Shown: positions 21,020 through 31,229, counted from the first letter of the stretch. The stretch: 64,000 nt of DNA from Bartonella koehlerae C-29 (GCF_000706625.1 NZ_KL407334.1:151771-215770), one strand, 5' to 3'. Program-made: numbers and translations. The notes: generated from the letters alone by a model not told the origin.

Positions 21020-22246
21020 TTAACTTTCATCTTTGCTTTGTTCATCAGGAATATCTGGCATCACTCCATCAGACGAACCTGTGATCACCACTTCACCCTC
21101 CTCAAGCCCTGAAAGAATTTCAGCCATGACTTTGTTATTAAGTCCAACGGTCACTTGTTTTGCAACCACTTCATCTTTCCCCACCAAAACAAAAACCCGT
21201 GCTTTACGCTCGTTCGTCTCATCACGCAAAGCATCACTTGGAATCAACAGAACATTCTGAGCACGCCCCAAAATGATATGAACTTGCGCAGTCATATAAG
21301 TTCGTAAAAAATTATCTGCATTATCAACATGTACAATCCCATTATAATAGATAGCTGATGAAACGAGAGAGCTAGACCCTCCCACCATACCAGGATTAAT
21401 ACTCACATCAGCGCGAATCGATTCAGGCGCCGGTTCTACCCTTTCCAAAATGCCCTCATAACGACGTTGTGAATTGCCTAAAACCGTAAAATAAAGAGGC
21501 TGCCCAGGCTGAACTTTAAGAACATCGGCTTCTGAAATTTGCGCTTTGACTGTCATTTTTGACAAATCACCTAAAATAACCATTGTCGGTGCTGATTGAA
21601 CAGCATTAACATTCTGTCCTTCTTCCACGACCGTTGCTAAAACTGTTCCCGCTGAAGGGGCAGTAATCCGCGTGTAGCCTAAATTAACCTCCGCACTATC
21701 CACATCAATTTGTGCTTGTATAATCTGCTGACGAAGTTGAGCAATTTGTGCCTCGCGTATTTTTACTTGCGTTGCAGCGTCATCCAAGTTTGCCTGTGAA
21801 ACAGCGCGTGTTTCAATCATTTTTTTCTGACGCTCTAAGTTTTTCTGTGCAAGGGTGAGATAGGCTTCTTGCTCTAATAAGCTCGCATAATAGTGAGATA
21901 ATGCAGCTTTTTTTCCTTTCAGATCATTTTCTTGATCTGTAGGATCAATTTCTGCCAAGAGATCGCCTTCTTTCACAACACTGCCCGGAGAAACGCGCAT
22001 TGAAACCACCCGCCCTGTTGCACGTGCACCAACAGCAACCAATCGATAAGGACGCACAAGACCAGAAGCCAAGACACTTTCCTCGATATCACCACGCTTG
22101 ACCACCGCTGTCATATAAACCGGCAATGATGTTCCAAACAAAACAGAACGCAACCATAAAAACAAAATGATAAAGAATATAGCAATTAACAAAAAGGAAA
22201 GTTTTTTACGTTCTTTAATAAAATTTTTGATAATTTTTTTTTTCAT
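21020..22246 (-). CDS. macA: MacA-type periplasmic adaptor (membrane fusion protein)
   Basis: The adaptor that links MacB to an outer-membrane channel. The 408-residue product has an N-terminal membrane anchor (LLIAIFFIILFLWL, about residues 18-32), then a biotinyl-lipoyl half-motif (GRVVSMRVSPGSVVKEGDLLAEID). A helical hairpin rich in Gln, Ala and Glu (about 115-195) follows, then the second lipoyl half (ITAPSAGTVLATVVEEGQ) and beta-barrel domains. Its ATG overlaps the stop of the upstream outer-membrane factor gene (ATGA), so translation is coupled. Confidence 0.94.
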   Translation of the reverse strand: MKKKIIKNFIKERKKLSFLLIAIFFIILFLWLRSVLFGTSLPVYMTAVVKRGDIEESVLASGLVRPYRLVAVGARATGRVVSMRVSPGSVVKEGDLLAEIDPTDQENDLKGKKAALSHYYASLLEQEAYLTLAQKNLERQKKMIETRAVSQANLDDAATQVKIREAQIAQLRQQIIQAQIDVDSAEVNLGYTRITAPSAGTVLATVVEEGQNVNAVQSAPTMVILGDLSKMTVKAQISEADVLKVQPGQPLYFTVLGNSQRRYEGILERVEPAPESIRADVSINPGMVGGSSSLVSSAIYYNGIVHVDNADNFLRTYMTAQVHIILGRAQNVLLIPSDALRDETNERKARVFVLVGKDEVVAKQVTVGLNNKVMAEILSGLEEGEVVITGSSDGVMPDIPDEQSKDES

Positions 22247-23727
22247 TGCTCTACCTTTGTACGCGAACGGCGTACACCATCAATGACTTCCGGACGTGAC
22301 ACATCAACAACACCATCCCAACCACCACCTAATGCTTTCATCAGCGCAATATATTGGGTCACCAAAGAAATACGGCTATCTTTAAGCGCCATTTGCGCAG
22401 AATAATAAGAGCGATCAGCATTTAACAATTCAAGAAAGCTGGTATTTCCATTTTCAAAAAGGCTCCGTGAAAGTTGCAAAGAACGCAGAAAAGCTTTATT
22501 AGCGATGATAAGCTTTTCTAAACGCTGATGTTCTTTAGTCAATCTTACAAGCGCATTTTCCACATCTTCTAAAGCTCCTAATACAGCAGCCCGATAGGTA
22601 ATAAAAGCCTGATCGCGTTGTGCACGCGCCACCGCAACAGACGCAATAATCTGCCCTCCATTAAAAAAAGGAAAACGAAGACCTGGCCCAAAAGACCACC
22701 CAATCGTTGAATTTTTCCATAATTGATCAATTGCCGTTGCTACTGTCGAAATATTACCGGTTAAAGTAAGTGATGGATAACGCTCTGCCTCACGCTGACC
22801 AATCCGTGCTGTCGCTTGCGCATATTGGCGTTCTGCCCGTCGTAAATCTGGACGTGTTAATAAAATATCAGCAGGAATTCCTGCTGATATTGGCCAATGC
22901 GGTTGCGGAATTTTCGCTCGTTTTGCATTTTTTTGTAAAAGATCTCTCAAAGCAGTAGGTACATGACCAGTTAAGACAGAAAGACGATGAATGCTCATTG
23001 CCAAATTTGCTTCCATCTGTGCTACATCTGCTTCTGTATTAGCTACTTGTGCTTGCGCATTTGAAATATCAAGCTCTGAAGCATCACCCGCTGTTAATTT
23101 AGCACGCATCAATTCATATGTTTTACGCTGTGATGCAGCAATTTGCCGCACAATCAACAATTTTTGTTGCCAACCACGTACTTGCACATAATTTGTTGCC
23201 ACATCTCCAAGTAGCGTCACCATGGTAGCACGCATATCTTCCACAGCAGCTTCAAGGCCATAATGTGCAGCTTCAACTGCCCGCTTATGCCCACCAAAAA
23301 AATCAAGCTCCCAACTTGCATCAAAACCGCTACGATATTGGCTTAAAGACGTATCAGATTGCTCAGAACCACTACGGGTTCCTGAAATTGAACTTGACAC
23401 ACTTGGCAAAAGAAATCCGACAGTTTGGCCCAAACCAGCACGTGCCTCACGAACCCGTGCTTTGGCAACAGCAACATTATTATTTCCAGAAATTGCATCA
23501 TTCATGAGCGCATTCAAAATAGGATCATTCAAATGCCGCCACCATCCAGCAAGTGCAACCGCATGCCCAGACGTCTTTTCAGACTGTTCTCCCCAAACGG
23601 CTGGAACACGAAAAGATGTCTTCTGGTAATTAGGACCAACCATACATCCTGAGAATATAAAAAAAGAAAACAAAACACTGTAAAGCAATCTGTTAGAAGC
23701 ACTCCTTTTGAGATCTCTGATATACAT
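22243..23727 (-). CDS. NodT-family outer-membrane efflux lipoprotein (TolC-like)
   Basis: The outer-membrane channel of the MacAB pump. It begins with a signal peptide and lipobox (FFIFSGCMVGPNY), with the acylated Cys near residue 28. It has the two internal OEP repeats of about 200 residues each. Recognisable blocks are VAKARVREARAGLGQ, GFDASWELDFFGGHKRAVEA, LLTRPDLRRAERQYAQA and SLFENGNTSFLELLNADRSYYSA. The length of 494 residues is normal. First gene of the outer-membrane factor-macA-macB operon, so the promoter should lie in 23728-23788. Confidence 0.93.
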   Translation of the reverse strand: MYIRDLKRSASNRLLYSVLFSFFIFSGCMVGPNYQKTSFRVPAVWGEQSEKTSGHAVALAGWWRHLNDPILNALMNDAISGNNNVAVAKARVREARAGLGQTVGFLLPSVSSSISGTRSGSEQSDTSLSQYRSGFDASWELDFFGGHKRAVEAAHYGLEAAVEDMRATMVTLLGDVATNYVQVRGWQQKLLIVRQIAASQRKTYELMRAKLTAGDASELDISNAQAQVANTEADVAQMEANLAMSIHRLSVLTGHVPTALRDLLQKNAKRAKIPQPHWPISAGIPADILLTRPDLRRAERQYAQATARIGQREAERYPSLTLTGNISTVATAIDQLWKNSTIGWSFGPGLRFPFFNGGQIIASVAVARAQRDQAFITYRAAVLGALEDVENALVRLTKEHQRLEKLIIANKAFLRSLQLSRSLFENGNTSFLELLNADRSYYSAQMALKDSRISLVTQYIALMKALGGGWDGVVDVSRPEVIDGVRRSRTKVEQ

Positions 23728-23788
23728 CTAGTCTCCCGCATTTCCTCAGAATCAACTATTAATACTTTATTTACTTCTTATTTCAAAA

Positions 23789-24607
23789 TTAACCTGAAAA
23801 ATCAAATACAGTTTGCACTGGAACATGATCTGAAGGCTGATTCCATCCCCGTGCATGACGAAAAATTGAAAGCTCTGCAACAAAAGGCGCTAAATTGGGA
23901 GAAGACCAAATATGATCAAGCCGCCTCCCACGATCAGCACGTGCCCAGTTCCGTGCACGATAACTCCACCACGTATAAAGCTTGGTAGGAACAGGAATAT
24001 GCATCCGCATCAGATCAACCCACCCACCTTGGCAGCATAAAGTTTGTAGCCGCTCAGTTTCAATTGGCGTATGACTTACTACCTTCAACAATTGCTTATG
24101 AGACCAAACATCCTCTGGCAAAGGAGCAATATTCAAATCGCCCACCAAAAGAGAAGAAAGACCGTCTCCCTGATCAGCTTGGATGGAAGACATTTCTTCT
24201 AGAAAGTCAAGTTTATGACGAAATTTTTCATTGACATCAGCGTCAGGCACATCTCCCCCAGCAGGTACATAAAAATTATGAATCCGCATGCTCTTACCAT
24301 AGACTTCAACAATCACAGAAATGTAACGACACTCTTGTTTTTGACAAAAGAAACGCTTTTTAACACTCTTAAAAGGCAAACGTGATACAATTGCCACACC
24401 ATTGTAAGATTTTTGTCCACTGAATGCGATATATTTATATCCGGCCGCTTCAAAGGCCTTAACTGGAAATAAAGCATCTGGACATTTCGTTTCCTGTAAA
24501 CATAAAACATCTGCAGAAAAGAGTTCCAAATACTGAAAAATCTGTGTAAGCCGCAAACGAATAGAGTTAATATTCCAAGTAGCAAGACGAAAGAACATCT
24601 GTTTCAA
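23789..24607 (-). CDS. xthA: Exodeoxyribonuclease III
   Basis: An AP endonuclease and 3'-5' exonuclease of base excision repair. The 272-residue protein has the family motifs in order: LATWNINSIRLRL near residue 7, the metal-binding Glu in LCLQETK near 37, YNGVAIVSR near 68, NFYVPAGGD near 118, GDLNIAP near 157, DLMRMHIP near 197, and the catalytic SDHVPVQ near the C-terminus. A start three codons in (MFFRLATWN) is also possible. It lies 24 bases from lolA on the same strand, a common alphaproteobacterial pairing. Confidence 0.95.
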   Translation of the reverse strand: MKQMFFRLATWNINSIRLRLTQIFQYLELFSADVLCLQETKCPDALFPVKAFEAAGYKYIAFSGQKSYNGVAIVSRLPFKSVKKRFFCQKQECRYISVIVEVYGKSMRIHNFYVPAGGDVPDADVNEKFRHKLDFLEEMSSIQADQGDGLSSLLVGDLNIAPLPEDVWSHKQLLKVVSHTPIETERLQTLCCQGGWVDLMRMHIPVPTKLYTWWSYRARNWARADRGRRLDHIWSSPNLAPFVAELSIFRHARGWNQPSDHVPVQTVFDFSG

Positions 24608-24631
24608 TTCCGATAAGATGATAGCATACTC

Positions 24632-25255
24632 TTATTTCTTAGAGGGGAGTTTAAACATCCCATCCGCAAACCGCACACCTGTACGCACATTCATAATTTG
24701 CACAGTGGTTTCCAAGTTCTGCTGATCAACAATTGTCCACTGACGTAAAGAATAGGTTTTAGAATCAAAAACCATCCTTATTTGCCCTGCGCCAATGCTT
24801 TTATCCCGCAGAACAATCGTCACCGCCCCAGGATCTTCACGAAATGCTAATAAACGCCCTGATGAGATATCAATTTTATCATCCAACAGAAATTTCATCG
24901 GTGTTTGGAAGAGTTTTGAGAAATTCCAAGTATTCAAAGCGCGATTGTTAATTCCTACGAATTGACCATCTGCAATGATCTGTAAGGGTATTTTTTTATA
25001 AATAAAACGAATTTTTCCTGGACGCTCTAAATAAAATGTTCCCTGAGACATTTTTCCCTTTGGACTAAATTGAATAAAATCACCTGTCATTGTTTTAATC
25101 GCCGCAAAGTGATTGGCAATTTTCTGCGCCCGTACCACTTTATTGGATGATTGTGAAAAAGCCGGAAAAGTTAAGAAACCAAAGATAAGAATTCCCACAA
25201 ACGCAAATATTCTCCTCCGTAGTAAAAAAGAAGTCCTCATAGAAAATGCTCCCAA
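24632..25255 (-). CDS. lolA: LolA-like outer-membrane lipoprotein carrier protein
   Basis: A periplasmic LolA-fold protein that ferries lipoproteins from LolCDE to the outer membrane. It has a cleavable signal peptide (IFAFVGILIFGFLTFPAFSQ, cut near residue 35). The mature domain starts QKIANHFAAIKTMTGDFIQFSPKGKMSQGTF, then LERPGKIRFIYK and IADGQFVGINN, all typical of alphaproteobacterial LolA. About 207 residues; ATG at 25240 is an alternative start. Downstream on the same strand is xthA. Upstream is the relic DNA from ftsK duplications. Confidence 0.88.
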   Translation of the reverse strand: MGAFSMRTSFLLRRRIFAFVGILIFGFLTFPAFSQSSNKVVRAQKIANHFAAIKTMTGDFIQFSPKGKMSQGTFYLERPGKIRFIYKKIPLQIIADGQFVGINNRALNTWNFSKLFQTPMKFLLDDKIDISSGRLLAFREDPGAVTIVLRDKSIGAGQIRMVFDSKTYSLRQWTIVDQQNLETTVQIMNVRTGVRFADGMFKLPSKK

Positions 25256-25299
25256 ACTCTAGATATTTATCCTACAACACAATCAAACAGCAAACAGTG

Positions 25300-25620
25300 A
25301 ATCAATATCCTCTTTTGCAAGAGAAAGATATTGTTTGAAAAAACTATCAAAAGATTTTTATTTCAAAAATGTTTCTCTTCAGGAGATATCAAAATTTTCC
25401 TTTTTCCTGCATGAACTACAGAACACAAGAATACCTTCTGCTTCCATCCTTTCAAGAAGTAAAGGAAGGTTATAGCCAATGCCTAAACAACGTTGAATGT
25501 AAGAGACAACCACGAAGAGTAAACGCCGTAGATTTAGAAATCATCTGCTAAAAGAGAACCAGAGAAACATCCGCATTCTTTTTTGCAATCTTTCACGTCA
25601 CTACCCCCAAATAATCAATC
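25300..25620 (-). pseudogene. Decayed copy 1 of the ftsK 3' end
   Basis: The sequence aligns with the last ~280 bases of ftsK and its flank (25868-26200). Shared blocks include the leader gaaagatattgtttga versus gaaaatattatttga, then ggttatagccaatgcctaaacaacgttgaat versus its parent at 26030-26058. The far block atcatctgctaaaag leads to ctccaaataatcag-like sequence (parent 26120-26205). Indels have destroyed the frame. It is the outer of two tandem relics beside ftsK. Confidence 0.85.
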
Positions 25621-25621
25621 C

Positions 25622-25760
25622 ACCATCAAGTTTCCGAAGACACTAAAACTCCCCTTTCCCACATATGATCTGCTAAACTCAAAAATACCCTCTGTTTCCA
25701 CCCTTTCAAAAAGTAAGGAGTGTTATAATCAATGCTTAATGCGCATTAAGTACCCAAAAA
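25622..25760 (-). pseudogene. Decayed copy 2 of the ftsK 3' end
   Basis: A second, shorter relic of the same ftsK 3' segment. It matches the parent from about 25929 to 26050: ctaaactcaaaaataccctctgtttcca in the copy against ctgcactaataataccctcttcttcca in ftsK, then tataatcaatgcttaa against tatagccaatacctaa. It is more degraded than copy 1 and sits between copy 1 and the intact gene. Confidence 0.75.
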
Positions 25761-25920
25761 CATGATTCTCGCTAATAAAAACGTTCTTTTCAGTATAAAA
25801 AACGTTTTTATAAAAGTGCTCCCAAGCAATAGGTGTTTACTTAATAATTAAGCGAAAAATGATAAACAAATACCCTTCTCTAAGAAAATATTATTTGAAA
25901 GGCTATCATAAGATTTTATT

Positions 25921-28359
25921 TTAAAAGCGTTCTTCTTCGGCAGGTATTAAAATTTCCCGTTTCCCCGCATGATTTGCTGCACTAATAATACCCTCTTCTT
26001 CCATTCGCTCAATCAGTGAAGCAGCGCGATTATAGCCAATACCTAAACGACGTTGAATATAAGATGTTGAAGCTTTACGATCACGAAGAACAACAGCAAC
26101 AGCTTGACTATAAGGATCATCTGCTGAAGGAGAAGACGTCAAGGAAGCATTGTCCCCATTCTCTGCGATTTCTTGCGTAATGGTCTCCAAATAATCAGGA
26201 CGTGCTTGTCCTTTCAGATGAACCACAACCTGCTCCACTTCATCATCAGCCACAAAAGGCCCGTGAACACGCTGAATACGTCCTCCTCCCATCATGAAAA
26301 GCATGTCTCCCTGTCCTAACAATTGCTCAGCTCCCTGTTCACCAAGAATTGTTCGGCTATCGATTTTTGAACTTACAGAAAAAGAAATGCGTGTAGGGAA
26401 ATTCGCTTTAATCGTTCCAGTAATCACATCCACCGAAGGGCGCTGGGTAGCCATAATCACGTGGATACCCGCAGCACGCGCCATTTGTGCCAAACGTTGA
26501 ACTGCTCCTTCAATGTCTTTGCCGGCAACCATCATTAAATCAGCCATTTCATCAATAATGACAACGATATAAGGCATAGGACTAAAATCGAGTTTTTCCG
26601 TCTCATAAAGAGGCTCACCAGTCTCATGATCAAAACCAACTTGAATGGTACGCGTCATTGTCTCTCCCTGACTTTCTGCCTCCTTAAGACGCGCATTAAA
26701 CCCATCAATATTTCGTACACTAAGTTTTGACATTTTACTGTAGCGCTCTTCCATTTCACGAACAGCCCATTTCAATGCAATCACCGCTTTTTTAGGATCT
26801 GTTACCACAGGCGTTAACAAATGGGGAATGCCATCATAAACCGAAAGTTCAAGCATTTTCGGATCCACCATAATGAGGCGGCATTGTTCAGGTGTCATAC
26901 GGTAAAGAAGTGATAAAATCATAGTATTAATAGCAACAGACTTTCCCGATCCTGTTGTACCTGCCACCAACAGATGTGGCATTTTCGCTAAATCAGCAAT
27001 AACCGTTTCACCACCTATTGTCTTGCCCAAAGCAAGTCCTAATTTTGCTTTGCTTTCAACAAATTCCTGAGCTTGCAAAATTTCGCGTAAATAAACCATC
27101 TCACGCTTTGCATTAGGCAATTCTATTCCAATCACATTGCGTCCTGGCACTACAGCAACGCGCGCCGAAATCGCACGCATCGAGCGTGCAATATCATCTG
27201 CCAAACCAATGATACGAGAAGACTTAATGCCAGCAGCAGGTTCAAATTCATACAAAGTCACCACAGGACCAGGACGCGCATCAATAATTTTCCCCTTGAC
27301 CCCAAAATCTAACAAAATGCCCTCAAGTTCCTGAGAGTTGGCTTTTAAGAAAGCAGGAGAAAGTTTTGCATCCTTTGCAGTTGGTGGAGAAACCGAAAGA
27401 TAATCCAAAAGCGGAAGAAGAAAATTACCGTTGAAGGAAGTTGTTAAAGGCTTGAAAACACGATTTTTAACTGAAGAAGTGGATACCTTATTTTGAGAGT
27501 TCTCACATTTTATTTTTTCATCAAAGAAAATTGGCTCAATGCGATCAAAGGACCTTTCCTGTCTTTCAGACTGCCTTTTGAAGGAGAAAAAACGAAAAAA
27601 ACGCGCTTGTAGAAAATAAAAAAGATGTAAAATAGCTCCAAAAGTTGTAACAAAAAAATTGTCATTTCCTTCTTCTTGAACATATTCTCTATTTTCTGGC
27701 ACATCAAAGATAGGCTCTAAAATTTCATTCTTCTGAACATTTTTTACTTTTCTTTTATTTGTCTGGCGCCGCCATATCACATTGCCCGCAAAAGCAGCAA
27801 TCAAAAAACCTAAAAAGGTAAACGCAATGCCCAACAGCACACTCTGAAATGGAGAAAGAAAAACAGGAACGATTAAAGAGGCAGCACTTAAAACTTTATC
27901 ACCCAGAACTCCTCCAAAACCCATCGGCAATGGCCAATTAGTAAAGGATGCAAGAGGCGTCATAAGAGCAAAAGAAATTAAAAAACAAATGGTTGAAATC
28001 ACCCACAAAAAAAGGCGAAAAATTAAATTGTGAATATTCTTTTGTGCCAGTAAAAGAAATGACCAAAATAATGGCGGCAACAAAATACCAAGACTTGCCA
28101 GACCAAAAAACTGCATAAAAAAATCTGAGAAAATTGCACCTGTCCACCCCATATAATTTATAATTTCATTTGTAGTTGCATGCGTTAATGAAGGATCTGC
28201 AACATTCCAGGTTGCCAAAGCGAAAACGCAAAAAACAATGAAACCCAAAAGCCCAAATCCAATGAAAACACCAATCTGGCGCAAAAACATTTCCATGAGC
28301 CGCGACCCTTGAGAACTCTGCACTTCCAATGAATCATAAGGAGAAAAATTTTGGTGCAT
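25921..28359 (-). CDS. ftsK: DNA translocase FtsK
   Basis: A septum-anchored DNA pump that clears chromosome termini during division and activates XerCD recombination at dif. The 812-residue protein has four N-terminal transmembrane segments (about residues 30-195) and a short linker. The RecA-like motor carries Walker A GTTGSGKSVAIN near residue 468 and Walker B VVIIDEMADLMM near 603. The C-terminal winged-helix gamma domain (STSYIQRRLGIGYNRAA) reads the KOPS signals. Its 3' end has been duplicated twice downstream. Confidence 0.97.
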   Translation of the reverse strand: MHQNFSPYDSLEVQSSQGSRLMEMFLRQIGVFIGFGLLGFIVFCVFALATWNVADPSLTHATTNEIINYMGWTGAIFSDFFMQFFGLASLGILLPPLFWSFLLLAQKNIHNLIFRLFLWVISTICFLISFALMTPLASFTNWPLPMGFGGVLGDKVLSAASLIVPVFLSPFQSVLLGIAFTFLGFLIAAFAGNVIWRRQTNKRKVKNVQKNEILEPIFDVPENREYVQEEGNDNFFVTTFGAILHLFYFLQARFFRFFSFKRQSERQERSFDRIEPIFFDEKIKCENSQNKVSTSSVKNRVFKPLTTSFNGNFLLPLLDYLSVSPPTAKDAKLSPAFLKANSQELEGILLDFGVKGKIIDARPGPVVTLYEFEPAAGIKSSRIIGLADDIARSMRAISARVAVVPGRNVIGIELPNAKREMVYLREILQAQEFVESKAKLGLALGKTIGGETVIADLAKMPHLLVAGTTGSGKSVAINTMILSLLYRMTPEQCRLIMVDPKMLELSVYDGIPHLLTPVVTDPKKAVIALKWAVREMEERYSKMSKLSVRNIDGFNARLKEAESQGETMTRTIQVGFDHETGEPLYETEKLDFSPMPYIVVIIDEMADLMMVAGKDIEGAVQRLAQMARAAGIHVIMATQRPSVDVITGTIKANFPTRISFSVSSKIDSRTILGEQGAEQLLGQGDMLFMMGGGRIQRVHGPFVADDEVEQVVVHLKGQARPDYLETITQEIAENGDNASLTSSPSADDPYSQAVAVVLRDRKASTSYIQRRLGIGYNRAASLIERMEEEGIISAANHAGKREILIPAEEERF

Positions 28360-28834
28360 CCATCAATTCCAAATATAAAATCTTCCTATTAAAGGGTTTA
28401 TAAAATTAAGGTTATCAAATTATGGCGACAAAATATTAATACAGTTTTAACCATCATAATCATAACAATTTACTTAACCTGTATACCGTAAACAAATTAT
28501 CCCGCAAAACAGAGATAGAGGACACATTCATGCATTAAAAATAACAATACCATCTTTGTTTGATTTCAATTTTCTTTTGCATCAACCAAGGATATAAATA
28601 GAGGATATGTAAATTTGAATAGAACATTCAGAATATGATTTACTAAATAAGGCCCTAAAGTAAATCATATAAGTAGTCAGTAGGAGGAACAAACCTAAGA
28701 ACATCCAGCCCGTTTCTAAACCAGTGTGTGTGTTTAAAGAGCTTCATCTTTTATAGAACAAGAAAATTATATAATTAAAAAAAAATTTTAAAGAAAAATA
28801 CCCTTTTTGTTTAAGGACGAACAAACTGCAAACA
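28360..28834. other. Intergenic region between divergent ftsK and UbiH-family genes
   Basis: 475 bases of AT-rich DNA that should contain both promoters. I see no ORF or RNA gene I can support. Confidence 0.4.
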
Positions 28835-30130
28835 ATGAAGCAAAACATTATGTACTCTGATCTCAATGAAGGTGTAAAACACTATAGAATGACAAAATCT
28901 CATAAAAATATAAAACAATGTGATCTCCTCATTGCAGGTGGTGCAGCTGTTGGTTTAACATTGGCAATAGCACTCAAACAAGCTGCCCCTGAACTGAAAA
29001 TTAAGATCGTTGACGCTGCGCCTCAAGAAGTTATCCCCGTTTCCAATATACGCGCACTTGCCCTTGCTGCAGCTTCTATTCGTATGTTAAAACAATTACA
29101 GTGTTGGGAACATATAGCCCCCAATGCCCAACCCATTCATTCCATGATCATCACAGATGCATATACGAATGATCCTGTCAAACCAACTCTTTTAACCTTT
29201 GAAGGAGATATTACTCCCAACGAACCCTTCGCTGCTATGGTGGAACATAAAGAACTCCTCAGTGCTTTAAAAAAGCGTACAAAAGATTTGGATATTCCTT
29301 TCATCGCCAACACGCTTATTGTTGATTTCCACCAAGAAGACCAACACGCCACTGTCACTTTAAGTAATAAGGAAATTTGGCGAACGAAATTGCTGATTGC
29401 AGCCGATGGAGCACATTCGAAATTACGCGAAAAAGCAGGTCTTAAAAAGTTTTCTCATCCCTATACACAAACAGCAATCATCTGCACAGTCGAACATGAA
29501 AAACCCCACAATGGCCAAGCAATCCAACATTTTTTACCTGCTGGACCTTTCGCTCTTCTACCTCTCAAAGGAAATCGATCCGCCATTGTATGGAATGAAG
29601 ACCATAAAACTGCGCAATATTATCTTAAAGCAGATGCTCTTATTTTTGAAACAGAAATCGAAAAACGCATTGGTTACCAATATGGAAAACTTTCTTGGAA
29701 TGGCGAACGCCAAGCCTTTCCCTTGAACCTTTCTTTAACACGTCAATGTATTAAACCACGCTTTGCTTTGATTGGCGATGCTGCGCATACAATTCATCCT
29801 ATTGCAGGACAGGGACTCAATTTAGGCTTACGCGATAGTGCCGCACTTGCCGAAGTTATTATTGAAACAGCACGATTGGGTCTTGATATTGGCTCCCTAA
29901 CTGCTCTAGAGCGCTATCAAAGCTGGAGACGTTTTGAAGTTGTCCGCATAGCCTTGAGCAATGACTGCCTTAATAAACTTTTTTCTAATGATAACTTCCT
30001 CTTGCGAATGCTCCGCGATGTTGGCCTTGGAATTGTCAATCAAACGCCAAAGGTGAAAAAATATTTCATTCAGGAAGCTGCCGGCCTTACCCCTCATGCT
30101 CCACGTCTACTACACGGACTTTCCCTCTAA
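28835..30130 (+). CDS. UbiH/UbiF/VisC-family FAD-dependent monooxygenase
   Basis: A flavoprotein hydroxylase of the ubiquinone-biosynthesis family, acting on membrane-bound quinone precursors. Which ring position it hydroxylates cannot be read from sequence. Motifs: an N-terminal FAD-binding Rossmann fold (CDLLIAGGAAVGLTLAIAL, with Ala-Ala where GGGPVG is usual), LLIAADGAHSKLRE near residue 190, and the second FAD motif ALIGDAAHTIHPIAGQGLNLG near 308. The frame opens at 28835, but the ATG at 28889 (MTKSHKN) would fit the usual N-terminal length better. It is the last core gene before the accessory island. Confidence 0.9.
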   Translation: MKQNIMYSDLNEGVKHYRMTKSHKNIKQCDLLIAGGAAVGLTLAIALKQAAPELKIKIVDAAPQEVIPVSNIRALALAAASIRMLKQLQCWEHIAPNAQPIHSMIITDAYTNDPVKPTLLTFEGDITPNEPFAAMVEHKELLSALKKRTKDLDIPFIANTLIVDFHQEDQHATVTLSNKEIWRTKLLIAADGAHSKLREKAGLKKFSHPYTQTAIICTVEHEKPHNGQAIQHFLPAGPFALLPLKGNRSAIVWNEDHKTAQYYLKADALIFETEIEKRIGYQYGKLSWNGERQAFPLNLSLTRQCIKPRFALIGDAAHTIHPIAGQGLNLGLRDSAALAEVIIETARLGLDIGSLTALERYQSWRRFEVVRIALSNDCLNKLFSNDNFLLRMLRDVGLGIVNQTPKVKKYFIQEAAGLTPHAPRLLHGLSL

Positions 30131-30554
30131 GTAAAAGGATTCCCTCTTGCGCTTTTGCAACCTGAACAAAGGGCTCTTTTAGAAAAATCCTCCCCGATAC
30201 GCATTTTAAAGTGCTAAGATTTTTCCAGCACCTATTATGACAGAACAGATTGCCCATACCCTATTATTGCATCACGGTAGGTGAAAATTCGTACATTGTA
30301 CCCTTCTCTTTCTCTCATACTCTCAAAGAAAACAGCTGAACAATTGCCTAACCTGTTCAATCTTCAACCAGCTCTTTGATGAATGATATTGGTGCACATA
30401 ACGAATTTTGACAACAACCAACTTTAAAATGTACCATAAAACTCTCTATCAAAACCAAAAGCAATCATAGAAAAGTTTTGTTTTCCAAGATATTCTCTCA
30501 TCTAAAACCATATGCACAATAAAAAAATCTATACCTAATAAGAAGAGGAAGCGT
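30131..30554. other. Intergenic region at the left edge of the trw island
   Basis: About 420 bases after the UbiH-family gene without a supported gene. I see no tRNA or attachment-like direct repeat here that would mark an integration site. Confidence 0.4.
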
Positions 30555-30638
30555 ATGCTTGATATACAAACCTTACAAGGAGAAATATTAACCAAAATTT
30601 ATAAAAGCACAGACGAGGCTTACAAATCAGCATTGTAA
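30555..30638 (+). CDS. Putative 27-residue peptide or gene remnant
   Basis: ATG at 30555 follows a good purine-rich ribosome site (AGAGGAAG, ending about 5 bases upstream). It encodes a 27-residue polar peptide (MLDIQTLQGEILTKIYKSTD then EAYKSAL). I recognise no family. It may be the surviving 5' end of a larger lost gene, since the ribosome site is convincing but the product is very short. Confidence 0.25.
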   Translation: MLDIQTLQGEILTKIYKSTDEAYKSAL

Positions 30639-30847
30639 ACTCATAAGCGCGTGGGTAAAGTATAGACTTTCTAAACTTGAAAAAACTTTTTCGCACTTCC
30701 TATAGCTTTATTGAACAGGACCGACATTTTTACAGACCATATTGTTGAAAAAACACACCTGCTTGCATTCATCTTTTTTCTCTCCTTATCCCTTAGTAAA
30801 AGCACGCAGACTTGCAACCCAAGTATTTTATTCCGATTGCGGATATA

Positions 30848-31135
30848 TTATGTTACTTCTAATTCTTCAAGCGCATAACCATTTTCCAACCATTCTTTAA
30901 TCCACTTAGGTTTACGCCCACGCCCATTCCATAATTCCCACTGATTATTGGGATTTCTATAATGACGCTCTTTGCGCACAAGATCAGCGATATCGATTCC
31001 ATGTGCACTGGCAATTTCGAGAATTTTTCGCCGTGCATTCTGCTTCTCTTTTGCTTGCCGTTTTTTTAATTCTGCATCAATTTGGATGCGCATTTCTTGT
31101 AACTCATCAAGGTTCATGTTTTTAAGATTATTCAC
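30848..31135 (-). CDS. H-NS family nucleoid-associated protein
   Basis: A small DNA-binding protein of the H-NS/HvrA type, which silences AT-rich horizontally acquired DNA. It has an N-terminal oligomerising helix (LDELQEMRIQIDAELKKRQ) and the C-terminal DNA-binding domain YRNPNNQWELWNGRGRKPKWI, whose GRGRKP loop enters the minor groove. I chose the GTG at 31135 because AGGGGAG lies 7 bases upstream; an ATG at 31117 is the alternative. The longer frame to 31303 has no ribosome site. The product is about 95 residues. It is transcribed away from the trw operon and is a plausible regulator of it (inference). Confidence 0.88.
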   Translation of the reverse strand: MNNLKNMNLDELQEMRIQIDAELKKRQAKEKQNARRKILEIASAHGIDIADLVRKERHYRNPNNQWELWNGRGRKPKWIKEWLENGYALEELEVT

Positions 31136-31229
31136 TTTATTACTCCCCTTGCAAAAAAGAATTGTGCTTTGCCATATTTTAAACACAATTATAGACGATT
31201 TTCGTCTATTTGTTATCGAAATTAAAATT

